A stretch of DNA of 40,359 nucleotides from Paracoccaceae bacterium (GTDB lineage: Bacteria; Pseudomonadota; Alphaproteobacteria; Rhodobacterales; Rhodobacteraceae). A program made the position numbers and the translations under genes. The stretch is from the NCBI GenBank assembly GCA_902512685.1, contig CABXKH010000014.1, forward strand, positions 1 through 40,359, written 5' to 3'. Positions 1 to 8,812 of this stretch are shown here, one piece after another. Within the stretch, counting starts at the first letter, position 1. Each line of letters begins with the position of its first letter. The notes beneath the pieces are model-generated. The model had not been told where the DNA came from. It saw nothing but the letters and a program-made list of their open reading frames with translations, and did not search any database.

Positions 1-76
1 CATTTGCTATTATGCGCAACTCACAAGCCTAACTTAATCGACCATCTTTAACCAGCAACCAAAACGCCGCGTCAAT
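1..76. other. Upstream region of sua5; no gene seen
   Basis: This is short, moderately AT-rich DNA before the first gene. The first three bases (cat) would read as ATG on the minus strand, so a divergent gene could begin at the very edge of the window. No ribosome binding site supports that, and nothing of its product is visible. Confidence 0.3.
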
Positions 77-1024
77 ATGAAAACCATCGCCACTCTTGCT
101 CTGTCCCCCACAGCTGCGCATCTTGCGCAGGCGAGCACAATTTTACAGAACGGCGGTTTGGTGGCATTTCCAACCGAAACAGTCTACGGGCTTGGCGCCG
201 ATGCCAGCAATGACCAGGCGGTCGCAAAAATTTATCAAGCCAAAGGCAGGCCGCAGTTCAATCCATTGATCGTGCATGTTGCAAATGTGCAAACGGCGCG
301 CAGGTTTGTGCAATGGAACACTCTGGCGGATCAATTGGCAAAAGCGTTCTGGCCCGGGCCCTTAACGCTTGTGCTGCCGCGAAAAAAAGACGCCGTATTA
401 TCGGATTTGCTCAGTGCGGGCTTGCCGACAATCGCTATCCGGGTTCCCAAACATCCCGTGGCCAAAGCCTTGCTTACGCAATTTGGCGGAGCCGTTGCTG
501 CACCATCAGCAAACCCATCGGGGCAAATTAGCCCGACAAGCCCAGCGCATGTACGATCCGGCTTAGACGGCCGCATTGATGCGATTGTGGACGGAGCAGT
601 GTGTACAGTAGGTTTGGAATCTACCATCGTTCAACTTGATGATGGCGCAGTACTATTGCGCCCCGGGGGTGTGGCAGTCGAGGATATCGAAAAGGAAATC
701 GGCAGACCTGTTTCTATCCGCCCGAATGTCGAGAAAATCACCGCGCCGGGTCAGTTGAATTCACACTATGCGCCGCAGGCAAAGGTTCGGCTGGATGCAC
801 AACACTGGCGTCCTGATGAAGCGCGTCTAGGGTTTGGTGCAGTAGATTGCGATCTAAACTTGTCACTCTCGGCTGATTTAGTTGAAGCGGCGGCAAATCT
901 ATTTGCTCATTTGCATCGCCTAGATGCTGAGGGAAAAGCAACAATCGCAGTGTCCCCCATCCCCCAAACCGGGCTTGGTCTGGCAATCAACGACAGGCTC
1001 AAGCGCGCGGCAGCGCCACGATAA
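77..1024 (+). CDS. L-threonylcarbamoyladenylate synthase (Sua5/YwlC/TsaC family)
   Basis: This enzyme makes threonylcarbamoyl-AMP from threonine, bicarbonate and ATP in the cytoplasm, the first step of the universal t6A37 tRNA modification. The 315-residue protein has the long Sua5 architecture. A YrdC domain spans about residues 12-195, with FPTETVYGLG (31-40), the substrate-binding KGRPQFNPL (56-64) and APSANPSG (142-149). A linker with PGQLNSHYAP (224-233) leads to the C-terminal Sua5 domain. Length and motifs are normal. The ATG at 77 has no strong Shine-Dalgarno sequence but fits the family N-terminus. The gene converges on yqgE, whose stop codon lies only 7 bases beyond. The family assignment is firm; the choice between the symbols sua5, ywlC and tsaC is convention. 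Confidence 0.95.
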   Translation: MKTIATLALSPTAAHLAQASTILQNGGLVAFPTETVYGLGADASNDQAVAKIYQAKGRPQFNPLIVHVANVQTARRFVQWNTLADQLAKAFWPGPLTLVLPRKKDAVLSDLLSAGLPTIAIRVPKHPVAKALLTQFGGAVAAPSANPSGQISPTSPAHVRSGLDGRIDAIVDGAVCTVGLESTIVQLDDGAVLLRPGGVAVEDIEKEIGRPVSIRPNVEKITAPGQLNSHYAPQAKVRLDAQHWRPDEARLGFGAVDCDLNLSLSADLVEAAANLFAHLHRLDAEGKATIAVSPIPQTGLGLAINDRLKRAAAPR

Positions 1025-1031
1025 ATGCCCG

Positions 1032-1604
1032 TCACGCTGTTCCGCCGTAGCTTGACAGCATCAGAGCATCGATCCCCATTAATCCCAACGCAGATTGCCA
1101 TTTGCCCCCATGGTCAACACTTAGAACCATGTCCTCGTTGGCGTCAGAAACGAGCCAGCCGTTATTGGCAATCTCATCTTCGATCTGACCTGCGCCCCAA
1201 CCAGAGTATCCCATAAATAAACTTGCCTGCTCGGGCGCAGGGCCCGTTGCAACAGCTTCGATGATGTCTCGTGTGGCCGTCATCGAAAGCGTTTGCCCGA
1301 TAATTTGGGTTGAAACCTCTGCCTGATAATCTTGCGAGTGCACGACAAATCCGCGCGACTGATCAACCGGTCCACCAAAAAGCACTGGAATAGAGCGTGC
1401 ATTGGTGGCTTCTATCGATAACTGGCTGCAAAGCTCTTTGAAGGACGCAGTTTCTATTGGACGGTTGATCACCAAGCCCATTGCGCCCTCTGAGCTGTGC
1501 GAACATATATAAATCACAGAGCCATCAAACCGTGGATTCATCATCCCTGGCATCGCAATCAGTAGCTTTCCGGCTAGTTCTAAGCTTTGATCAGGCCCGC
1601 TCAT
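1032..1604 (-). CDS. YqgE/AlgH family protein
   Basis: This is a small cytoplasmic protein of the YqgE/AlgH family (UPF0301/DUF179). Its biochemical role is not settled. The reading frame is open to 1673, but I place the start at ATG 1604 (190 residues). An AAAGGA ribosome binding site lies six bases before that codon, and the predicted N-terminus leads straight into the family signature LAGKLLIAMPGM followed by FDGSVIYICSHS. Later blocks such as GLVINRP, VLFGGPVD and the C-terminal GYSGWGAGQ are present. The gene is convergent with sua5. The 84 bases between this start and the upstream-facing start of the DsbD-N-type gene must hold both promoters. Confidence 0.92.
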   Translation of the reverse strand: MSGPDQSLELAGKLLIAMPGMMNPRFDGSVIYICSHSSEGAMGLVINRPIETASFKELCSQLSIEATNARSIPVLFGGPVDQSRGFVVHSQDYQAEVSTQIIGQTLSMTATRDIIEAVATGPAPEQASLFMGYSGWGAGQIEDEIANNGWLVSDANEDMVLSVDHGGKWQSALGLMGIDALMLSSYGGTA

Positions 1605-1688
1605 GCCAAATCCTTTCGTTATATTCAGAATGACCCGAGACAGCCCTCTATGCAACTGCAATGTCTTGCACACGGCCTAATCGCATAA

Positions 1689-2540
1689 ATGTGTCTTGGC
1701 AAATGGCAAATATTCGCGCATTCACTGTGCATGAGGCTAACAAATGGTATTTTTTCCTGGCTAAGTTTTTGGGCGCTCTTGAGCGCGCACAGTCTGGCAG
1801 CCGAAACTCAAGGTGTGATTGGGCATGATCTCCGCAGCGGTTGGTTCAAATCCGCCGGGCAGTATACAGCTGCTTTGGAAATTCGCCTTGCACCGGGATG
1901 GAAAACCTATTGGCGCGCGCCAGGAGAGGCAGGCTTTCCACCAAAATTTGATTTTAGCGGGTCACATAATTTGCAAGATGTACAGATCATCTGGCCTGCT
2001 CCCATGCTTTTTGGACCGCAAGATATGTGGTCAATCGGTTATTCTGGTCATGTGGTTTTGCCATTGATTGTTCACCCCTCAGATCCCCATGCGCCAGTCG
2101 AGCTTAAACTACAGGCGTCGCTGGGCATTTGTGATGATATCTGCATACCGGCGGCGCTTTCGTTTTCAGGCCACTTATTGCCAGACAGCCGTACGCCCGA
2201 CCCCAAGATTATTGCCGCACTGGCCAATGCACCCTACTCAAAAATCGAGGCTGATCTTAGAGCAGTCAGCTGTACGTTTAGCCCATCGGATGACGCGATG
2301 GAAATAGATGTCCAGCTGTCTTTGCCGCCCACTGGAGGACAAGAAATCGTGATGCTGGAATATTCACGCGAGGGTCACTGGGTATCAATGCAGCTTCCAA
2401 AGCGAAATGGCCGGATGCTTTCGGCAAAGGGTTTTTTACACAGCGACACAGGCCGGCCCATTGGCGTCCAGCGTGCAGACGTGAATATCACGGTCATTGG
2501 GTCGAACTATGCGGTTGAGGCCGGCACATGCGCCCCTTAG
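1689..2540 (+). CDS. Periplasmic protein with DsbD N-terminal-like domain (DsbD-alpha/ScsB-N type)
   Basis: This 283-residue, probably exported protein consists of one domain resembling the N-terminal thiol-exchange domain of DsbD/ScsB. It has an N-terminal hydrophobic stretch ending near LAAETQ, the family block GWKTYWRAPGEAGFPP, and a conserved cysteine pair in GICDDICIP. In full-length DsbD and ScsB such a pair passes electrons to periplasmic partners, but the membrane and thioredoxin domains are absent here. It would therefore need a separate membrane reductase. The start is uncertain: ATG 1731 gives a cleaner signal peptide (MRLTNGIFSW...), and neither start has a good ribosome binding site. 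The 3' end overlaps the convergent RND pump gene by four bases. The domain call is fairly sure; the redox role is inferred from the family. Confidence 0.8.
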   Translation: MCLGKWQIFAHSLCMRLTNGIFSWLSFWALLSAHSLAAETQGVIGHDLRSGWFKSAGQYTAALEIRLAPGWKTYWRAPGEAGFPPKFDFSGSHNLQDVQIIWPAPMLFGPQDMWSIGYSGHVVLPLIVHPSDPHAPVELKLQASLGICDDICIPAALSFSGHLLPDSRTPDPKIIAALANAPYSKIEADLRAVSCTFSPSDDAMEIDVQLSLPPTGGQEIVMLEYSREGHWVSMQLPKRNGRMLSAKGFLHSDTGRPIGVQRADVNITVIGSNYAVEAGTCAP

Positions 2541-5500
2541 GCGCGCAGACGGCCAACACCCTGCATGATCAAACTGGCAAAAAACCCAACCAAAATAATC
2601 CCGCAAGTGCCTACAAAAAACAGCGCAAAAGCGATCGGCATTGAGGCATCGGCCGCTAAAAATGGCAGCCCGCTGGCAAGGTGCTGCGGCAGGACTCCAA
2701 AATTCATCATCCACCCCATCGTTACGGCAAACCACCCAGCAATCAACAGCGCCAAACCCCATGTTGCGATACGTATCGATCTGGCGCGCCCAAACAAAGC
2801 ATGGCGAAGCGAAACGAAATGGCGGCGTACATCATGCTGTGCCGCGATCAGGGCCGGGACAACCAACAACACCAAGAGCATGCCAAATCCCAGACCATAG
2901 ACCAATGTAATCACTGTGGGTTTGAGAAATTGCGCCTGTGAGGAACGCTCATACAGCAATGGAGCAAGACCAAGCACTGTTGTTAGCGTGGTCAACATAA
3001 CAGGCCTGAGGCGATCCACCGTGCCTTCTATCACCGAAGGGATAAGCCCGCGCTCTTTGGCATATTCATCAATCGATGTGATCAGCACGATGGAATCGTT
3101 AATAATAATACCTGTCATCCCCAAAAGTCCGACCACAGTAAACAGCGATAGCGGAACATCCCAAATGTAATGCCCATATATCGTGCCCACCAATCCAAAG
3201 GGAATAACAGCCATCACCACAATCGGACGCGTCCAGCTGGCAAAAACCCATGTCAGCACCAAATAGATGCCCACCAAACACAAAATCATGCCGGTGCGCG
3301 CATCGTTGAGAAACTCATCTTCTTGTTCGGATAGACCTGCAAGCCGCCAATCCACTTGGTGTTTACTGGCTATCTCGGGAAGGATTTCGCTTTCCAGTGC
3401 AAGCGATACCTCTTCTGCAGCCGCAGGATCATCCTCAGAGATATCTCCGGTAATGGAAATCAGCCGAATTCCGTTTTCGCGGCGTACAGTTGAAAAGCCG
3501 GACCGACGTTTGACGCTGACAATATCGGCCAGTGGCACATAATTTCCAGTAACAGTGCGCAACTGCATACGTTCTAGAAAATCTGCCGTCAGCTCATCTT
3601 TAGGCAATTCCACACGAATTGCGGCGCTGCGCGGACCCATCGGATAACTCGCGGCTTCCAACCCGTTTAAGCGGTTGCGCAGCACCTGACCCAATCCGTC
3701 AATGGTAAATCCCAAGGCTTGACCCTGTGCTGCGAGCTCTAGTATCAGCTCTTCTTTGTCATAGGACAGATCATCTTCAACTGCTGAAACTTCTGAAAAG
3801 CGGGTCAATGCGGCCTTTAAATCTTCTGATGCGGCTTTGAGGGACTCTGCCTTTGCGCCGTAAAACTGTATATCCAGCGCGTCGCCGCCCGGCCCCGAGC
3901 GCCATCCCCTAAACGAGATTGTTTCGACCAAAGGATGCCGACGCACTTTATCCTGCAATTCGCCGACAAAGGCAAAGCTAGAATACGATCTAAAATCAGG
4001 ATCAATCAGTTCAATGGAAATCCCGCCCAACTGATCAGGTGTTTTGGTTTCCGTACCCGATAGCCCACGCCCTGAATTACCGCCGATTTGGGCAACCACA
4101 TAATCAAGCGGATTGCGCCCGTAGCGTTCTTCGTACTCGCGCCCCAGCTCTTCGGTTGCACGCTGCATTTCGCGCATCATTTCCATTGTATCTTCTCGCC
4201 CAGCAGAGGAAACCATGGCAAAATTACCGCTGACCGAAGACTGCTCTGGTGCGTTGAAAAACCGCCATTTCACTTGGCCGGACATGAACATCGCGATTTG
4301 GCTCGCCAAAATCGCAACGGTGCCTGCCAGCACAACATAGCGGGCGCGAATGACCAGAGCCATTAACCGGCGAAACAGGGTTTCGCGCACCCACTCAAAG
4401 CCAATATTCACCACGCGGCTAGGCATATCATACCAGTGATTTTTAACCCCATGGCTGAGCGAATGCGCCATGTGGTTGGGTAAAATTAAAAAGCATTCGA
4501 TAAATGAGGCCGCCAGTACCACCACAACGGTAAAGGGAATATCTGCGATCAAATCGCCAAATCGGCCGCCAACCGCAACCAGTCCAAAAAAGGCTATAAT
4601 GGTGGTTGTGGTTGCCGCAAACACTGGCAGCGCCATACGGCGCGCAGCTGTTTCAGCGGCCTCGATCGGGCCAAGCCCCTTGCGGGCACGGCTGTCAGCA
4701 TGTTCACCAACCACAATGGCATCATCGACCACAATCCCCAAGGTGATAATCAAAGCGAACAATGAAATCATGTTAATCGTAATGCCTGCAGCATACATGA
4801 TTGCAAGCGCCGCAAGCATCGCTGTGGGAATACCGGCTGCAACCCAGAAGGCCGTGCGGGCATTTAGAAACAAAAACAGCAAAATAAGCACAAGCCCAAG
4901 GCCGCTCAGCCCATTGTCCAAAAGCATATTCAGTCGACCGGAAATATATTCAGCGCGGGTTCTGATTAATTCGACCTGAGTGCCTTCCGGCAAAGTTTCC
5001 GACAAACGGTCGGCAATTTGCTGAACTTTGTCCTGAATTTCGATGGCGTCGCCTTGTTGCGACCGATCCACACGCACCGAAATTGCCGGGTTTTCACTGA
5101 CAAAATATCCTCTTTGCCGGTCGACCCCTTCAACCCGAACCTGTGCAATATCTCCAATGCGCAAATGGGATCCATCCGCGTTCGAGCGCAGCACGATGCG
5201 CCTAATCTGTTCTGCCGTGCGTTTTTCCACACCGGTGCGAACCCGCGCATTTGCGCCGCTCACATCGCCTGCTGGATCCGCGCTTACTTCTTGCGCTATG
5301 ACCGCCGCGATTTGCTGCATGGTAATATCATGCGCAACCAGATTAACCGCTGGCACCTCAATGATTGTTTCTGGGGCCGCCACCCCCGTAACCGTCGCGC
5401 GCGTCACCCCTTCTGCGAACAGGCGTAAAACCAACTCATCGGCAAAAAGAGCCAATTGTGCAGGATCCACCGGGCCGGTGATAATCACATCTGTCACCCG

Positions 5501-5929
5501 GTCGCGCCAAGCCCCACGGCGCACCATGGGATCTTCTGCATCATCTGGCAGCGTTGTGACCTGATCTACAGCCGTTTCGATATCGGCCGCTGCGCGCGCC
5601 ATATCCCAGCCGGGTTCAAATTCTAAAAGAATGCTAGCGCGTTCTTCGCGCGATGTACTTTTTGCGCCCGTGACACCTTCAACTGACAGCAAAGCTGGCT
5701 CAAGCAACTGCACAATCGCATCGTCAACATCTTCCGCGCCAGCGCCACGCCACACTACGCTTACGGTTACATTGTCGATTATAACATCCGGGAAAAATTG
5801 TGCGCGCATCCGCGGCAAGCTGACCAGCCCAGCGATAATCAGCACAATAAGCAATAGATTTGCTGCGGTGCCATGGCGGGTGAAATACGATAGAATGCCG
5901 CCAGCAGCTTTGGGAAGATCACGCACCAT
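2537..5929 (-). CDS. RND family efflux transporter permease subunit
   Basis: This inner-membrane proton-driven pump of the resistance-nodulation-division superfamily has 1130 residues. The N-terminal helix is followed by the periplasmic block beginning RAQFFPDV. Transmembrane helix 4 carries the proton-relay aspartate pair in GIVVDDAIVVGEH, and the second half has GMTGIIINDSIVLI with LRPVMLTTLTTVLGLAPLL. The ATG at 5929 has GGAGG six bases upstream, lying inside the end of the adaptor gene, so the two are translationally linked. The protein is longer than the usual roughly 1040 residues. After the normal last helix there are two extra hydrophobic segments, starting around RIATWGLALLIAGW and FALFFVGTCGIILVG. 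Substrate is unknown, and no outer-membrane TolC-type gene is present in this window. The 3' end overlaps the DsbD-N-type gene tail to tail. Confidence 0.95.
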   Translation of the reverse strand: MVRDLPKAAGGILSYFTRHGTAANLLLIVLIIAGLVSLPRMRAQFFPDVIIDNVTVSVVWRGAGAEDVDDAIVQLLEPALLSVEGVTGAKSTSREERASILLEFEPGWDMARAAADIETAVDQVTTLPDDAEDPMVRRGAWRDRVTDVIITGPVDPAQLALFADELVLRLFAEGVTRATVTGVAAPETIIEVPAVNLVAHDITMQQIAAVIAQEVSADPAGDVSGANARVRTGVEKRTAEQIRRIVLRSNADGSHLRIGDIAQVRVEGVDRQRGYFVSENPAISVRVDRSQQGDAIEIQDKVQQIADRLSETLPEGTQVELIRTRAEYISGRLNMLLDNGLSGLGLVLILLFLFLNARTAFWVAAGIPTAMLAALAIMYAAGITINMISLFALIITLGIVVDDAIVVGEHADSRARKGLGPIEAAETAARRMALPVFAATTTTIIAFFGLVAVGGRFGDLIADIPFTVVVVLAASFIECFLILPNHMAHSLSHGVKNHWYDMPSRVVNIGFEWVRETLFRRLMALVIRARYVVLAGTVAILASQIAMFMSGQVKWRFFNAPEQSSVSGNFAMVSSAGREDTMEMMREMQRATEELGREYEERYGRNPLDYVVAQIGGNSGRGLSGTETKTPDQLGGISIELIDPDFRSYSSFAFVGELQDKVRRHPLVETISFRGWRSGPGGDALDIQFYGAKAESLKAASEDLKAALTRFSEVSAVEDDLSYDKEELILELAAQGQALGFTIDGLGQVLRNRLNGLEAASYPMGPRSAAIRVELPKDELTADFLERMQLRTVTGNYVPLADIVSVKRRSGFSTVRRENGIRLISITGDISEDDPAAAEEVSLALESEILPEIASKHQVDWRLAGLSEQEDEFLNDARTGMILCLVGIYLVLTWVFASWTRPIVVMAVIPFGLVGTIYGHYIWDVPLSLFTVVGLLGMTGIIINDSIVLITSIDEYAKERGLIPSVIEGTVDRLRPVMLTTLTTVLGLAPLLYERSSQAQFLKPTVITLVYGLGFGMLLVLLVVPALIAAQHDVRRHFVSLRHALFGRARSIRIATWGLALLIAGWFAVTMGWMMNFGVLPQHLASGLPFLAADASMPIAFALFFVGTCGIILVGFFASLIMQGVGRLRA

Positions 5930-5931
5930 TG

Positions 5932-7389
5932 CTAACCTCCCATCCGGCTTTCGATGCGCTCAACCACCTTGGCCGGCACTTTATCCTGCTTGAGCTGTTT
6001 TAAAATCCGTTCTTTGGCATCTTTGGGAATGTACGCATTCCCTTCTATGGCCGCGATAAGTTTGGCGCGGCGCTCGGGACTAAGCTCAATAACCTCAGGC
6101 TCTTTGGGGGTGCTGGCTTCGCCACTTCTAAGTGGTTTGACCTTGATCCCGCTGCCCAAAACCGGCGTTTGCTCGGCCACCACCTCGCGGCCGCTTAAAC
6201 CGCGTCCACGCACCAAAATGTTATCGCCCTGTTGGCGAAAAACCCGCACCTCAGCGATTTCAAGCCGCTCGTCCTCGGTTAAAACCAAAACAGCGCTATC
6301 TGCATTCAGCGCAGATGATGGAAGCTTGATAATGTTTTCCAGCGTAGGCTCGCTCAGCGCGACAGTCACAAAATCACCCGGTTTTAAGCCGCGCGGGTTT
6401 AGCAGTTTGGCAAACAGCAGCCGTCCAGTTTGCCCTGTGCCGACAGATCCGCTGTCCCGACTTAAAACTGCATCTGTGCTCAGTTCTGTTTCAAACACAT
6501 TTAGCGATACTTTGGCCTGGCTTTTGATCAGCTTTCCTGATCGGTCGATCAACCGTGCGTATTGTTCGGTTGAAACCCGAAAGGCGACCTCAAGCGTTTC
6601 TGGATCAATCAAGCTGCCAATTTTCTCGTTCGGGCTAACAAGACCGCCTTTGACCAAGCTTATAGTGCTTAGCGTCCCGCTGAATTCCGATGTTAGAACC
6701 GTATCTTTCCACCGCCGACTGGCATCTTGCAAAGCCAACTCTGCTCTTGCCAGGCGGGTTTGGGCCTGCGCTCTGCGGGCTTTGGCCTGATCCACCGCGC
6801 TGCGCCGAGACAGCACCGCCTGAGCCGCAGAAGACGCTGCAAGCTCAGCAGTTTCCACCGCAGCGGCAGTTCCAACACCTCGCTCTTTCAGGTCAAGTTG
6901 ACGCTCTAAAGCGCGGCTGCGCAGGTCTGCCTGATCCCGCGCGGCTTCCAATTCATCGGTGATCAGCAAAAGCGCACGGTCGGCTTCTTCAACTTCAGCC
7001 ATCGCATCAGTAACATCAGCCTCTGTGCGGCCAAGAGCTGAGCGCGCATCTGCATCATTCAACCGCACAAGGACTTCGCCGGCCTGCACCTGCCCCCCTT
7101 CGACAAAGCCCTCGGCCAGTTCTATAACCTGCCCCCCCGTAGCCATTCGCAAATCAAGGGTCCGACGGCTTTGAACTTCGCCAAAAGCTTCAAGCATCGG
7201 AGTGATGGATTGCGGCTCTGCGGTGATAACATTAACGGTGAACACCCGTTCGCGCTGCTGCGACGTTCGGGGCTTTCGCGACATACGCTCTTTCATGGCA
7301 GAGCTGACCATCTGCCCGGCGTAGGCAAAAAGCCCCAAGGTCAGGGACAGAAGCATAAGCCCAACAAGGCTCTTTCGAAAAAATCGCAC
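5932..7389 (-). CDS. RND efflux periplasmic adaptor subunit (membrane fusion protein)
   Basis: This is the periplasmic adaptor that links the downstream RND pump to an outer-membrane channel. The 485-residue protein has an N-terminal membrane anchor (about residues 6-30), a biotinyl-lipoyl-like half with RLNDADARSALG, and a long alanine/glutamate-rich coiled-coil hairpin. The second lipoyl half contains SEFSGTLSTISLVKGG, and beta-barrel segments follow. A charged helical tail of about 55 residues after the barrel is less usual. The start codon is GTG at 7389, preceded by an AGGAAA-type ribosome binding site. The stop lies two bases before the pump start, so this is gene one of a two-gene operon. 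Its promoter is probably in the 95-base gap behind moaB, where a TATAAT box is found. Confidence 0.92.
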   Translation of the reverse strand: MRFFRKSLVGLMLLSLTLGLFAYAGQMVSSAMKERMSRKPRTSQQRERVFTVNVITAEPQSITPMLEAFGEVQSRRTLDLRMATGGQVIELAEGFVEGGQVQAGEVLVRLNDADARSALGRTEADVTDAMAEVEEADRALLLITDELEAARDQADLRSRALERQLDLKERGVGTAAAVETAELAASSAAQAVLSRRSAVDQAKARRAQAQTRLARAELALQDASRRWKDTVLTSEFSGTLSTISLVKGGLVSPNEKIGSLIDPETLEVAFRVSTEQYARLIDRSGKLIKSQAKVSLNVFETELSTDAVLSRDSGSVGTGQTGRLLFAKLLNPRGLKPGDFVTVALSEPTLENIIKLPSSALNADSAVLVLTEDERLEIAEVRVFRQQGDNILVRGRGLSGREVVAEQTPVLGSGIKVKPLRSGEASTPKEPEVIELSPERRAKLIAAIEGNAYIPKDAKERILKQLKQDKVPAKVVERIESRMGG

Positions 7390-7458
7390 TTTCCTGCCCC
7401 TTTCAGCGCCAATATTCCGCCTATGCCCTTACGTTGTAGTGTGCATTACCGGTTTGCC

Positions 7459-7482
7459 AAGCCAGTATTATACGGCTGGCTT
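7459..7482 (-). promoter_or_regulatory. Possible promoter -10 box inside an inverted repeat, upstream of the RND operon
   Basis: On the minus strand a perfect TATAAT (7472 to 7467) lies 78 bases before the adaptor start codon. It is enclosed by 7-bp inverted arms AAGCCAG and CTGGCTT (7459-7465 and 7476-7482 on the plus strand). I find no good -35 hexamer at 17 bases. The arrangement would suit a repressor covering the -10 region. The same hairpin could instead be a weak end signal for moaB, but no T-run follows it on the minus strand. Confidence 0.35.
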
Positions 7483-7484
7483 TG

Positions 7485-8027
7485 TTATTTCCGTCGTAAC
7501 TTTTCTTCAAGACGCGGCATTATTTCCACAAAATTGCAGGGCCGGTGGCGAAAATCGAGCTGTTTGAGCAAAATCTCATCCCATGCATCGCGGCAGGCGC
7601 CGGGGCTTCCGGGCAAGGCAAAAAGATAGGTTCCGCCCGCCACACCGGCCGTGGCGCGGCTTTGTACTGCCGAGGTGCCAATTTTTTGCATGCTCACTAT
7701 GGTGAACACAGTGCCAAAGGCATCGATTTCCTTTTCATAGACATCGCGGTGCGCCTCTACGGTGACATCGCGGCCGATAAGGCCGGTGCCGCCGGTGCTG
7801 ATGACAACATCAATATCCGGGCTCTCGACCCATTGCCGCAGTTGCTGGGAAATTTGGGAGCGCTCATCGGGCAATAGTGTGCGCTCTGCCAGTTGATGGC
7901 CTGCCTTTGTAAGCCGATCAACCAAAGTCTGACCCGAGCTGTCCTCAGCCAAACTGCGACTATCAGACACCGTTAGAACAGCTATCCTAACCGGAATAAA
8001 CTCAAGTGTTTCATCAATACGGCTCAT
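7485..8027 (-). CDS. moaB: Molybdenum cofactor biosynthesis protein B (MoaB)
   Basis: This is a MoaB/MogA-fold protein of molybdopterin metabolism, expected to act on molybdopterin (adenylylation or a related step) in the cytoplasm. In 180 residues it shows TVSDSR (19-24), the molybdopterin-binding STGGTG (77-82), followed by RDVTVEA, and LPGSPGA (138-144), all family hallmarks. The ATG at 8027 overlaps the stop of the upstream uracil-DNA glycosylase gene by four bases (ATGA), so the two form an operon. No molybdoenzyme or other moa gene is nearby. The family is certain. Separating MoaB from MogA by sequence alone is less so, though length and alphaproteobacterial context favour MoaB. Confidence 0.93.
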   Translation of the reverse strand: MSRIDETLEFIPVRIAVLTVSDSRSLAEDSSGQTLVDRLTKAGHQLAERTLLPDERSQISQQLRQWVESPDIDVVISTGGTGLIGRDVTVEAHRDVYEKEIDAFGTVFTIVSMQKIGTSAVQSRATAGVAGGTYLFALPGSPGACRDAWDEILLKQLDFRHRPCNFVEIMPRLEEKLRRK

Positions 8028-8812
8028 GATGCGGCCAGTTTTGCTTTTAACATTAAAAGATCGGCCCAGGCCAATTTCTTGGCGCTTGGATTGCGCAAAA
8101 GATAGGCCGGATGGAACATCGGTATCACATCAATATCGCGGCTGTTTTGCAGCTGTCCGCGCAGCTTGGAAATACCGCGTTTGCCAAGCAATGCCTGACA
8201 GGAAATATTTCCCATCGCCACCACTACGGTTGGCTTGATCAACGCGATATGCCTAAGCAAAAAAGGCGTGAGCATTGCAATCTCTTCGGGGCTGGGTTCC
8301 CGGTTTTGGGGCGGCCTCCACGGCACCACATTGGTGATATATGCCGCATTTGCGGGCTCTTGGGACTGTCTGTCCAAACCAATCGCAGCCAGCATTTTAT
8401 CCAAAAGCTGTCCGGCGCGGCCAACAAAAGGCTTGCCCTGTTGGTCTTCGTCGCGGCCCGGCGCTTCACCTACAATTATCACCTGTGCGGCAGGGTTTCC
8501 ATCACTAAACACCAAATTCCGCGCGCCGCGCTTCAGCTCACAATATTCAAAGCCGGCCAATGCAGCCTGCAAAGCGTCCAGTGATCCAGCCGTCTCGGCC
8601 ATCTGTTTGGCTATTTGAGCCGGATCTGGCTGCACACTGGCTTGCTGCACAGCGGCTTGCGCTGCGGGCGCTGTCACAGGGGCGGGCTTTGGCGCTGTTG
8701 TCTCAAGCGAAAACCGGTCCACCGGCGCATCCAAGATTGCCTCGGTTGCGCCCAATTCCACCTGCCATTCCAAAAGCGCACGCGCGCTGTGCCAGTCTAA
8801 TTGCGATTCCAT
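8024..8812 (-). CDS. Uracil-DNA glycosylase, family 4
   Basis: This base-excision-repair enzyme removes uracil from DNA. The frame is open to 8884, but I choose ATG 8812 (262 residues) because MESQLDWHSARALLEWQ matches the usual N-terminus of alphaproteobacterial members. Motif A, GEAPGRDED (115-123) with GKPFVGRAGQLLD, and the HPAYLLRNP motif (234-242) are intact, so catalysis looks possible. Canonical family-4 enzymes bind a [4Fe-4S] cluster with four cysteines. Here only C91 is recognisable; the position usually in VxCRPP is tryptophan (W165) and the others are not cysteine. A proline/alanine-rich linker (about 40-75) separates the N-terminal helix from the catalytic domain. The gene overlaps moaB by four bases and diverges from pyrB. 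Confidence 0.9.
   Translation of the reverse strand: MESQLDWHSARALLEWQVELGATEAILDAPVDRFSLETTAPKPAPVTAPAAQAAVQQASVQPDPAQIAKQMAETAGSLDALQAALAGFEYCELKRGARNLVFSDGNPAAQVIIVGEAPGRDEDQQGKPFVGRAGQLLDKMLAAIGLDRQSQEPANAAYITNVVPWRPPQNREPSPEEIAMLTPFLLRHIALIKPTVVVAMGNISCQALLGKRGISKLRGQLQNSRDIDVIPMFHPAYLLRNPSAKKLAWADLLMLKAKLAAS

Noticed and set aside
4470-5564. Open frames of 136-173 residues opposite the RND pump
   Set aside because: They are low-complexity Ser/Ala/Thr translations of the reverse strand without homology or start signals.
5954-6790. 278-residue open frame opposite the RND adaptor gene
   Set aside because: It is fully antisense to a well-supported gene, is rich in serine, leucine and threonine as expected for a mirror frame, and has no domain or ribosome binding site.
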